A DNA stretch of 64,000 bases, from contig QCWI01000014.1 of assembly GCA_003149635.1 (NCBI GenBank), positions 42,835 to 106,834 of the forward strand, in the 5' to 3' direction. The notes under the pieces were generated by a model that was not told the origin of the DNA, searched no databases, and saw nothing but the letters and a program-made list of their open reading frames with translations. Position 1 is the stretch's first letter, and each line of letters opens with the position of its first letter. This DNA is from Fluviicola sp. XM-24bin1 (GTDB lineage: Bacteria; Bacteroidota; Bacteroidia; Flavobacteriales_D; Crocinitomicaceae). A program made the translations under genes and the position numbers. Positions 56,713 through 64,000 of the stretch are shown piece after piece.

Positions 56713-57552
56713 ATGAGATGGTTATTTCTCTTACTATCTATGTGCGCTTTCCATGCGAACGCAAGGATTGAGCTGCAATCCGTTTACTTCATCGGAAAGT
56801 CAACGGAATTGACGGAGTATTCGGGTTTTATCCTCGAACGACTCAAATCGTCTTTTACCAATGGAGATTATCAAATCATCGAAATCAATGCTTTTTGCGA
56901 AGGCTCTTCTACTTCAGAATGCAAGATGATTGCGTCTAAACGATTGATCAGCGTACTCAATAAGCTGGAGGCCGATAGTGTTGATGTTACCATGAATAGC
57001 TTCGGAACAGAGCGGATTCCCATTAATTTTGAACCTGTGCATTGGAACCGGGTTGATATTTATTACTCAGTGGTAGAAGCTTGGAGAAATCAGGACAAAC
57101 CGTTAGAAGCACAGAGGATCGATTCTACAGTAACGAAAGATAGCCTATCCGCATTGATTCATACACCTGAGGATAACGTTGATAACTTTGTTGAAATTCC
57201 TGAATTTGATTTAATCCCAGTCAATAAACCCGTTGCAGTCCCTCTCTTTTTTGAAGAGAATAAGGGCATTATGAAGAAAGAAAGTTTGCCCGTTTTGGAT
57301 CAACTCTATCGAACCTTAATGTCCTATCCAGATTTGAAAGCTCATTTCAGAGGACATGTTTGTTGCGGACACAATAACCGTATCAGTTCAAAAAGGGCAC
57401 GTTATGTGTATAAATATCTCCGTAAGCGTGGTGTTCCGAAGGAGCGAATCTCATACAAAGGATATAGCAATACGATTCCTTTAGTTACTCCCGAAAGAAC
57501 CGATGCCGACAGAGCAAAAAACCGTCGTGTAGACGTAATTTATACAAAATAG
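56713..57552 (+). CDS. OmpA-domain protein
   Basis: A 279-residue exported protein starting at ATG 56713 (a GTG at 56707 is also in frame), with signal peptide ending in FHANA. It has two OmpA-like parts. The N-terminal one (about 20-115) has ELTEYSGFILERLKSSF and the RVDIYYSV ending, and the C-terminal one (about 180-279) has the peptidoglycan-binding pattern RISSKRARYVYKYLRKRGVPKERISYKGYSN and NRRVDVIY. The C-terminal segment carries RGHVCCG, shared with the next gene. Probably tethers the envelope to peptidoglycan. Confidence 0.85.
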   Translation: MRWLFLLLSMCAFHANARIELQSVYFIGKSTELTEYSGFILERLKSSFTNGDYQIIEINAFCEGSSTSECKMIASKRLISVLNKLEADSVDVTMNSFGTERIPINFEPVHWNRVDIYYSVVEAWRNQDKPLEAQRIDSTVTKDSLSALIHTPEDNVDNFVEIPEFDLIPVNKPVAVPLFFEENKGIMKKESLPVLDQLYRTLMSYPDLKAHFRGHVCCGHNNRISSKRARYVYKYLRKRGVPKERISYKGYSNTIPLVTPERTDADRAKNRRVDVIYTK

Positions 57553-57553
57553 A

Positions 57554-57982
57554 ATGCGCGTTTTATTATTCATATTCATGGTATTCGGCAGTGTGTCCAT
57601 TGGGCATACGCAGGATGTGGAATTGGATACAGCATTACGCAAAAATGAGAGCGTCTATGAGTTTTATATGCCTTACTTCGGTGCTGAATCGGACGTAGAT
57701 ATGAACTATCAGTATAAGCTGGAGGAAATGGCCTTATGGCTGCAACGCGATACTACGATACACCTGCATATCAGAGGACACGTTTGTTGCGGTGAAGGCT
57801 GGCGATTAAGTCGTTTGAGAGCACATCGCGTATATCGATTTCTACTGGATAAAGGTGCCCCACCTGAGCGACTAAGCTACAAAGGTTATAGCAATTCCTG
57901 TCCGAAGCGATGGCCGGAACGAACGGAAGAAGACGAGAACCTAAATCGCCGTGTGGATTTCGTCATTAGAAAGTTGCGATAG
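57554..57982 (+). CDS. Short OmpA-domain protein
   Basis: A 142-residue exported protein with signal peptide ending in IGHTQ. It is a minimal OmpA C-terminal domain: RLSRLRAHRVYRFLLDKGAPPERLSYKGYSNS and NRRVDFVIRKL at the end, with RGHVCCG at about 76-82. The same RGHVCCG occurs in the upstream OmpA protein; the Cys pair replaces residues that are usually small or polar, so a disulfide or metal site is possible. It starts one base after the preceding stop; tandem duplication is likely. Confidence 0.85.
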   Translation: MRVLLFIFMVFGSVSIGHTQDVELDTALRKNESVYEFYMPYFGAESDVDMNYQYKLEEMALWLQRDTTIHLHIRGHVCCGEGWRLSRLRAHRVYRFLLDKGAPPERLSYKGYSNSCPKRWPERTEEDENLNRRVDFVIRKLR

Positions 57983-58022
57983 ACCAATGTGATTGGTACA
58001 TTAGATGCTCTAATTTGGCATC

Positions 58023-58715
58023 ATGACACAACTCGCAAAACACAACCTTACTTTTCTCGAAGATCTCAAGAAAAACAACAACCGTGATTGGTTCCAAGCC
58101 AACAAACCGGTGTACGAGAAGAATCACAAAGAACTGATTGCTTTTGCGGATGAGGTATTGGCAAAGTTGAATGAGCACGACGTCATTGAAACTGAATCTG
58201 GAAAGAAAAGTCTCTTCCGAATTTACCGGGATGTGCGCTTTTCAAAGGATAAAAGTCCGTACAAAACGCATTGGAGCGGTGGATTCAAACGTGCGGGTAA
58301 ATTACTTCGTGGTGGTTACTACTTCCACGTTCAGCCAGGTGGCAACTCCTTGGTGGGCGGCGGATTCTGGGGGCCGAATAAAGAAGATTTACAGCGTATT
58401 CGCGAAGAAATTGCCACAGATGCCTCTGAATTGCGCGAAATTCTTGCTGATAAGACCTTTGTAGATACCTTCGGAACGTTGGACGGTGAGCAATTGAAGC
58501 GTGCTCCCAAAGGCTTTAATCCCGATCACAAAGACATCGACCTGCTTCGTTATAAGCAATTTATATTCTCACGAAGTTTTACGGATAAGGAAGTACTGGC
58601 TCCCGATTTCACCGATAAATTGGATCATGCTTTTCAGGCCATGCGACCTTTCTTCGATTTCATGAGCGATGTTTTGACTACTGATTCGAACGGAGTCCCA
58701 CTATACGATGAGTAA
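58023..58715 (+). CDS. DUF2461-domain protein
   Basis: A 230-residue cytoplasmic protein. Family marks are FLEDLKKNNNRDWFQANKPVYE (about 12-33), RIYRDVRFSKDKSPYKTHW (about 67-85) and the glycine-rich GYYFHVQPGGNSLVGGGFWGPN (about 98-119). DUF2461 proteins are widespread and poorly characterised. It overlaps the ogt gene start by eight bases, so the two are co-translated; a link to alkylation repair is only a guess from that. Confidence 0.93.
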   Translation: MTQLAKHNLTFLEDLKKNNNRDWFQANKPVYEKNHKELIAFADEVLAKLNEHDVIETESGKKSLFRIYRDVRFSKDKSPYKTHWSGGFKRAGKLLRGGYYFHVQPGGNSLVGGGFWGPNKEDLQRIREEIATDASELREILADKTFVDTFGTLDGEQLKRAPKGFNPDHKDIDLLRYKQFIFSRSFTDKEVLAPDFTDKLDHAFQAMRPFFDFMSDVLTTDSNGVPLYDE

Positions 58716-59217
58716 TCTTCTGAAAGTCGCCTCTATTGAAAGTCCTGTAGGTGCATTAACCGCGGGATTTACCCAAAACGGTTTGGCGCTCCTCTCTTTC
58801 TCTACCCTTGATGCCTTGGAACTCCCAAAAGGGTTGAAAGATTTCGAACTTGCAGAAGAGAATACAAAGGATCACATCGATTTGAAGCGGCAACTAAAGC
58901 GCTACTTTAACGGTGAATTACAAAATTTCGATCTTTCCATAGATTTCCATGGTACCGATTTTCAACAAAGCGTTTGGCAGGCCTTACTGAAGGTTCCGTA
59001 TGGAAGTACACGATCGTATAAAGAACAAGCAACGATTCTGGGAGATGTTAAAGCCATTCGAGCGGTTGCGACTGCCAACGGAGCCAATCCAATTGCCATT
59101 GTGGTTCCTTGTCATCGAATTGTAGGGTCGGATCAGTCATTAACTGGGTACGCCGGTGGATTGGAACGCAAACAATTCCTATTGGAACTAGAAAGTAATC
59201 AGGGAAGATTGTTTTAA
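58708..59217 (+). CDS. ogt: Methylated-DNA--protein-cysteine methyltransferase
   Basis: A 169-residue suicide enzyme that removes methyl groups from O6-methylguanine and O4-methylthymine. The C-terminal domain has FQQSVWQALLKVPYGSTRSYKEQA (about 91-114), RAVATANGANPIAIVVPCHRIVGSD with the acceptor Cys in PCHR at about 135, and GYAGGLERKQFLLELE. The short N-terminal domain lacks the Ada regulatory zinc site, so this is the Ogt type. It overlaps the DUF2461 gene. Confidence 0.96.
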   Translation: MSNLLKVASIESPVGALTAGFTQNGLALLSFSTLDALELPKGLKDFELAEENTKDHIDLKRQLKRYFNGELQNFDLSIDFHGTDFQQSVWQALLKVPYGSTRSYKEQATILGDVKAIRAVATANGANPIAIVVPCHRIVGSDQSLTGYAGGLERKQFLLELESNQGRLF

Positions 59218-59338
59218 TGGGTTAGCAACTTGTCGGGGTTTTAAAAATCAGATATTTCTCAATTTTCCTTCCTGTTTCGCTGTATGTACCAACCAACTTG
59301 AACTGAATTTCACTCGTAAAAACAGCTGCTCCCATTTC

Positions 59339-59992
59339 CTAGAGCGTACTATATCCTTCAAATTCTTCTACCCAGCGTTCGCCACAATTCGATTGCACCC
59401 TTTCTCTAATTTCTTCAGGAGTAACATTTAAATTCGGCTGAGATAGGCCGTCTGCTTCGTTGAGTTTCAAACCATCAACAAGACTCACCTCCTTCCATTC
59501 AGAAGTCCATTCTCTCAAGTCGTTAAGGACACAAAATGGTACTTCCATGATCTGATTCGAATTTATCCCGATGTGGTTCACGTCTCTGTGATATAGTTTT
59601 ACATCCACAATATTGTCGTCTTCAAAACGGAACGACTTGTCATAAAACCACTCGCCTGGGAATAGATCGAAATAAAGCGTGTCTTTATTTGCAAAGTAGA
59701 TGGGATCATCCATGCCTTCAATATCATCATCCCAATACCCTTCCATGCGCTCCACGAAAAGAGACACATCTGAAAACCGAATTTCCTGCCAATCGATGCT
59801 GCCTTCTCTAACAATTGAAGGGGGCGTAGCTTCTAACGTATCAATCTTCTCAGCAATTACCCGAGGTTCGCCAGGCTCAACTTTTTTCTCTTTCGGCTTA
59901 TTGTCCTGAACGCAGCCTGAGAAGATGGTCATCAAAAGCACCAATAGCATTAGGATACTCCCATTGCTGATCTGTTCTCTTTTAGTGATCAC
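59339..59992 (-). CDS. Lipoprotein of unknown function
   Basis: A 217-residue protein starting at GTG 59992, which overlaps the stop of the upstream broken gene (GTGA); an ATG at 60010 is further inside that gene and less likely. Signal peptide with basic ITKR start and lipobox TIFSGC (Cys at about 27), then a Lys/Glu-Pro linker and an acidic domain with Trp/Tyr residues. No family recognised. It is downstream of the broken TPR/MORN-like gene, and is its probable operon partner. Confidence 0.65.
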   Translation of the reverse strand: MITKREQISNGSILMLLVLLMTIFSGCVQDNKPKEKKVEPGEPRVIAEKIDTLEATPPSIVREGSIDWQEIRFSDVSLFVERMEGYWDDDIEGMDDPIYFANKDTLYFDLFPGEWFYDKSFRFEDDNIVDVKLYHRDVNHIGINSNQIMEVPFCVLNDLREWTSEWKEVSLVDGLKLNEADGLSQPNLNVTPEEIRERVQSNCGERWVEEFEGYSTL

Positions 59993-61571
59993 AAGGAGTA
60001 GTTCTTCCATGTTCCGTGCGATTCTCCTTCCTTGTAAGTTCTCTCCTCGCGGATTTTGCCATCAGGATAGTAACGAACGACTTTTCCGTCTACGTCGCCA
60101 TCTTTGTAATCTACCTCATATTCAACGGATTCTTCCCCACGGCGGTGGTACGAATACCTTTTCTCAATAAGATCTCCTTCATCATAAATAGATAAATTCA
60201 CTAAAGCTCCAGCTTCTGTGTATTCGCGAACTTCGCCGTGACGTTTCCCCTCTTTTACATTGATCAACATGCGCAGCGCTCCGTTACTATGGAATAGTTT
60301 GGTAACACCATTCAGCTCGTCATCTTTGTAGGTATTGATTTCTGTCAAAGTTCCGTCGGCAGCGTAACGCTTCCACGTTCCTGATTTCTTTCCGCCTTCA
60401 AAATACCCCTCTGTGCGAAGCGCTCCTTTTTCGTTGTAGAATTTCCAATCTCCTTCTGGAGCTTCATCTTTTAAGAACCCGATAGCTACTGGAACCTTGT
60501 CTTCATAAACAGTAAACGGCGTCATTCCGTTTTGCTCCTCTCCACCACCGAATGTCAATTGACATTGCGTTCTGTACTTCCCAATGAAATCGCGAATGTC
60601 AGATACTTTCTTGTTTACGATTTTCTTGTACTTCGAATTCTCAACAGAATAACACACCGTGTATGTATAAGAATTGAAATGGTCGTTTCCGATATGTATT
60701 GGTGCAATGGAACATAGTACTTGTCCCAGAATCCACCAGCGCCTTCGAATCCACTCAATTGCTTCATCATCGCGTAGTTCTGCTTCACCAAAGCAAGGTT
60801 GATTTTGTTCGGAATTTTGAAACTTTTGTTCAATGAAGCAAAGTTGGAAATCAAAAGGTCAATTTCCTCAAAGCTTTCGCTGTCCTTGAACTCAATATCG
60901 ATTAAATCTTCGGTGTACTTCTCGCTCATCAAGGAATTGTACACTTGCAATACTGTGAACGATCTTTCACCATCTGGGTTCAAAATCAATTAGGTATTGA
61001 AGCACATCATCGCCTGCGTCAACAAGTTGCTTTCCATACACAACAATCCCAAGTTTAAATGACTTGAAGCGTGCGTTGGATGACAAAGAATTGCTCCTTG
61101 ATACGACTCTGCTGCATCATTGTATCGCTCCAAACCTTTCAATGCCACTCCACGATTGTAAAGCAGCAAGTAGTTCTTCGGATATGATTTCAGGGCTTCA
61201 TCGAAACTTTCTAAAGCCTCCTGATTCTTTTCTGAACGCAAGAAAGCTACACCTTTGTTCACGTAGAAATCTGCAATGTTCTAGTTGTGTGATCTTTTAA
61301 GTCCTTCATCACAAACTTCGATAGCTTCGTCATAACGCTCCAATTCTATCAAGGCGCTTGCCTTAGAAACCAACAAACTTGTATATACAGAGTCGTTTTC
61401 TGGAACTTTATCAATTTGTCGAATGATTTCCATGTAATCACCCGAAGCATTGGCTTCAGCTACACGGTAAGGAACAAATTCACTAACAGGTTCTGAGATA
61501 AACTGTTGAGCGAAGGAAGTGGTTGTTACGGCCATTAATGCTGCTGCCAAAACATAAATGCGAATTTTCAT
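59989..61571 (-). pseudogene. TPR plus MORN/YwqK-like repeat protein, broken by two stops and a frameshift
   Basis: From ATG at 61571 the signal peptide ends in TTSFAQ and a TPR domain follows (about 20-180). TAG at 61281-61283 (HN-stop-NIADFY) and TAA at 60990-60992 (FNT-stop-LILNPDG) interrupt it in frame. After residue about 300 a lost base near 60670 shifts the frame to one reading NSYTYTVCYSVENSK and then about eight MORN/YwqK-like units (GDWKFYNEKGALRTEGYFEGGK, GTWKRYAADGTLTEINTYKDDE) to the stop at 59989. An intact version would be an exported protein of about 525 residues. Confidence 0.88.
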
Positions 61572-61834
61572 GAATATTTAGTTAGATTAATGTATTTAGT
61601 CTGCTAAATGTCGCGATCTTTTTCCGAAGATGAAACCAACAATGCGTTGACATGACAATAAGTCAATCCCAGCAAGATTGCAGTTTCTAAAAGGGCTTAG
61701 TGGTCTTCCCTCGTTATCAATACCTTAGAAGTTGAATTTAATCTAAATAATTACATCCAATAGAAGTTGTAATGGATATGATTTACAATGCATTATACGT
61801 ACCGCAATGCATGAAATCATCGATTCCCGAACTA
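61572..61834. other. Intergenic region without recognisable content
   Basis: About 260 A/T-rich bases between the start of the broken TPR/MORN-like gene and the end of the SprB-repeat gene, both on the minus strand. A promoter for the former should lie here, but I find no clear TAnnTTTG box. No terminator hairpin is evident for the gene ending at 61835. Confidence 0.4.
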
Positions 61835-64000
61835 TTATCGAATCAGGTTAACATGCCCCACTTCTTCTCTGCGTTCTCCAGCTTCAATTACATTTTGACT
61901 TGCCGAAAGTGTGAGCTTCCAAGTGTATGTTCCATCTTGAGCCAAACGTTCGTTGTATGTTCCGTCCCATCCGAACGCAGGATCGTAGGATTCGAAAACC
62001 ACTTCGCCCCAACGGTTAAATATGATGAAATGATAGTTTTCTGGACTCACACCTGATCCAATCACTGGCTGGAAGACGTTGTTGTACTCATCTCCATCCG
62101 GGGTAAAGGTATTTGGAACGTAGAACAAGAGCACGTCACGCACTTCGATTTGAAGCATTGCAGTATCGACACAATTATATTCGTTGTATGCATACAGAAT
62201 CACATCGTATTCGTTTGGCTGATCCAATGAATACTGGTGGTACGCATCCACAGTTGTTGCCGTTGAACCATCACCGAAATCCCAGAGATAATCAATCGCC
62301 CCAGTGGATTCATTGATGAATTCGACATCTGTTTCCAATACTGAAACGATTTCATTACTTGCATAGAAAGCAGCCACCGGATTCGGACGGATGCAAATAT
62401 AATCTGTTAAGAATGTGGAATCTACACATCCCCATTGATTTGTCACTGTTAATTGTGCATCGTAACAGCCTACATCGTCAATGTATATCGTATTCGGGCC
62501 GCAATCGTTTAAGACCATACCATTGCTTAATTCCCATTCGCAGCTTTCGGTAGGTGCTGAATTTGAGCTGAAGGTAACTGTTTCACCTTGACAGACTTCA
62601 ATGGCTAAATCCGGATTTAAAATTGGAAGAGGATGTGCATCCAAAGTAACTGATTGTGTTATTTGACATCCATTGGTATCCGTTACAACTACTGAATATG
62701 TTCCAACTCCTAAGTCTGTGATGGTTGGTGTCATTTGAACTGGGTTGGTATCCCACTCGTACGTGTATCCTGGTGTACCGCCATTGACAACAGCCGAGAT
62801 CTCTCCATCTTGCTGTGATTCACAACTTACCGGCAATCCGAAGTAATCTGTTAAGATGTCAATATTCAATGCCAACGCTGGCGGCTCTGATACGTAGATA
62901 TCTTCAACCACCTGACATCCATTCACATCGGTGACTACCACAGTGTATAATCCTTCGGAAACTCCATTCACCGCTGGATTGTTTCCAACGACATTCCCTT
63001 GATCGTCCGTCCATTCATATGACAATGCTGGGGTTCCACCATTCGCTGCAACATCGATACTACCATCAGACATTCCAAAACAGCTGATGTCTTGTCCGTT
63101 GTAATCGCTTGTAACTGCTGTAACTGCTGTGAGCAAAGGTGGTTCGGTAAGGGTAATGTTCGTATCTACTAAACAACCATTCAAATCGTTCATAGTTACG
63201 GAATACGTTCCTGCTGGGATTCCCGTCAAGTCTTCGTTTGTTCCTACGACATTTCCTTGATCATCCGTCCATTGGAACGTATAGGTCGGAGTTCCTCCAT
63301 TCACTGTAAAGTCGATGGATCCATCGCTTGCACCAAAACAAGAGATATCCTGACCATTGTAGTCTGATGAAATCACAATGTTAGATGTTAATGGTGTCGC
63401 ATCGATAACCTCAATAGAATCGTATGCACTACAGAAGTTTTGATCAACCGCAGTCACGTAATACCATCCCGCTGGCACTCCGTTTACGAAAGAATCTGTG
63501 GAAATAATATTCCCTTGGGCATCCGTCCATTCGTACGTGTAGCCAGGTGTACCGTTCAATACGAGCACGTCTACCCCACCATCGGAAGCACCTTGACAAC
63601 TTACATCTTGTCCATTGTAATCTGTAGTTACGCTTGTCGCAGACGTCAATGCTGGCGGAGCATCCAAGAAAATACTGTCGTTAATCAGACATCCGTTCGC
63701 ATCTACCACTTGAATGTTGTACCATCCCGGTAATAAATTGCTTAGGTCTTCAGTATCATCAAAGTCACCGGTACCGTCAATGTCCCAGTCATAAGTATAT
63801 CCTCCAACGCCACCCGTCACCGTAAGATCGATTGTTCCGTCATTTACACATCCTGTGACATTCCATCCACCTGCATAAAGTGAAGGAGTCAATGAAAGAT
63901 TCAGCGTGTCCGGTTCGATCATGTTAACTGGGCCAACCGTGGCTGTACACCCACCTGCTGAACCATTGGCGTCGGTTACAGTTACGGTATAGGTATCAAA
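61835..64000 (-). CDS. Surface protein with SprB-like repeats, PKD domain and gliding-type T9SS C-terminus (partial)
   Basis: The reverse frame is open from the right window edge (start outside) to TAA at 61835, giving 721 residues. At least five SprB-like repeats of about 85 residues are visible, each with C-x-x-x-x-G-x-I/V-x-x-x-V-x-G-G-x-P-x-Y-T/S-Y/F-x-W followed by a turn and VVVTDVNGC-type end, many with the phrase SDYNGQDISC. A PKD domain (about residues 560-625 of this part, DYLWDFGDGSTATTVDAYHQY) and the gliding motility-associated C-terminal domain (YVPNTFTPDGDEYNNVF ... FNRWGEVVF ... GWDGTY ... DGTYTWKL) follow. Such proteins are secreted by T9SS and act in gliding or adhesion. Confidence 0.93.
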   Translation of the reverse strand, partial: FDTYTVTVTDANGSAGGCTATVGPVNMIEPDTLNLSLTPSLYAGGWNVTGCVNDGTIDLTVTGGVGGYTYDWDIDGTGDFDDTEDLSNLLPGWYNIQVVDANGCLINDSIFLDAPPALTSATSVTTDYNGQDVSCQGASDGGVDVLVLNGTPGYTYEWTDAQGNIISTDSFVNGVPAGWYYVTAVDQNFCSAYDSIEVIDATPLTSNIVISSDYNGQDISCFGASDGSIDFTVNGGTPTYTFQWTDDQGNVVGTNEDLTGIPAGTYSVTMNDLNGCLVDTNITLTEPPLLTAVTAVTSDYNGQDISCFGMSDGSIDVAANGGTPALSYEWTDDQGNVVGNNPAVNGVSEGLYTVVVTDVNGCQVVEDIYVSEPPALALNIDILTDYFGLPVSCESQQDGEISAVVNGGTPGYTYEWDTNPVQMTPTITDLGVGTYSVVVTDTNGCQITQSVTLDAHPLPILNPDLAIEVCQGETVTFSSNSAPTESCEWELSNGMVLNDCGPNTIYIDDVGCYDAQLTVTNQWGCVDSTFLTDYICIRPNPVAAFYASNEIVSVLETDVEFINESTGAIDYLWDFGDGSTATTVDAYHQYSLDQPNEYDVILYAYNEYNCVDTAMLQIEVRDVLLFYVPNTFTPDGDEYNNVFQPVIGSGVSPENYHFIIFNRWGEVVFESYDPAFGWDGTYNERLAQDGTYTWKLTLSASQNVIEAGERREEVGHVNLIR

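Noticed and set aside
19203..61571. Altered genetic code with TAA/TAG read as Gln
   Set aside because: Most genes here use TAA, TAG and TGA as normal ends, overlapping stop-start pairs (ATGA, TAATG) are common, and the broken genes also have frameshifts.
1..64000. rRNA, tRNA, transposase, integrase or phage genes
   Set aside because: None was recognised on reading both strands. The repeats found are short and non-coding.

Overview
This window is chromosomal DNA from a member of the Bacteroidota, most likely Flavobacteriales and possibly close to Crocinitomicaceae/Fluviicola-type marine or freshwater bacteria. The evidence is read from the sequence: type IX secretion (T9SS) C-terminal sorting domains, a gliding-motility-type protein with SprB-like repeats, a Rho factor with a long Asn/Arg-rich insert, type III glutamine synthetase, type B ribosomal protein L31, a DUF4494 protein, many signal peptides and lipoboxes ending in ..Q or ..SC, and -7 boxes of the Bacteroidota form TAnnTTTG. 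The family-level assignment is inference. I see no rRNA, tRNA, CRISPR array, prophage, transposase or integrase.

Layout. 1-6.6 kb: the 5' end of a dicarboxylate/amino-acid symporter, rho with two downstream membrane/secreted genes, then a U32 peptidase-family gene coupled to a ferredoxin and a lipoprotein. 6.6-16.8 kb (minus): a GT39-like membrane glycosyltransferase, Mpl, a small membrane protein, and an apbE gene that starts inside the 3' end of a 1918-codon gene for an exported protein with about 20 TPR-like repeats. 16.9-20.0 kb (plus): a DAO-family oxidoreductase, gcvT and a broken MtfA-like peptidase gene. 20.1-24.7 kb (minus): an operon with a KdsC-type phosphatase, an AlaDH/saccharopine-dehydrogenase-like enzyme and an Atg22-type MFS permease. 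24.8-34.8 kb: hydrolase, TerB-like protein, metallophosphoesterase, a T9SS protein, the rimK pair, a DCC protein, 3-hydroxybutyryl-CoA dehydrogenase, two tandem outer-membrane-type paralogues (the second broken), and an M23/LysM endopeptidase. 34.9-45.3 kb: two small lipoproteins (one broken), menB with a fragment of a second menB-like 3' end nearby, a WG-repeat/TonB-like/AAC(3)-like operon, L31, a beta-helix-like lipoprotein and glutamine synthetase III. 45.5-52.9 kb (minus): a GNAT enzyme, a decayed cytochrome-c-peroxidase/T9SS gene pair, an operon of DUF4494-pdxH-M16 peptidase, and a repeat-rich secreted protein. 53-64 kb: a two-gene M16 peptidase operon, two OmpA-domain proteins, DUF2461, ogt, a lipoprotein, a broken TPR/MORN-like gene, and the 3' part of a large SprB-repeat surface protein.

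Most genes are housekeeping or cell-envelope genes. The striking feature is how many loci are broken. Six genes carry together ten in-frame stop codons and three single-base frameshifts, while the protein homology continues in frame on both sides. Every one of the ten stops could come from a CAA, CAG or CGA codon by one C-to-T change. Two further loci are 3' tails of otherwise missing genes. This looks like ongoing gene decay, but sequencing error or stop-codon readthrough cannot be excluded from the sequence alone. Several intergenic regions carry dispersed short repeats, including a roughly 100-bp element bounded by an inverted repeat.
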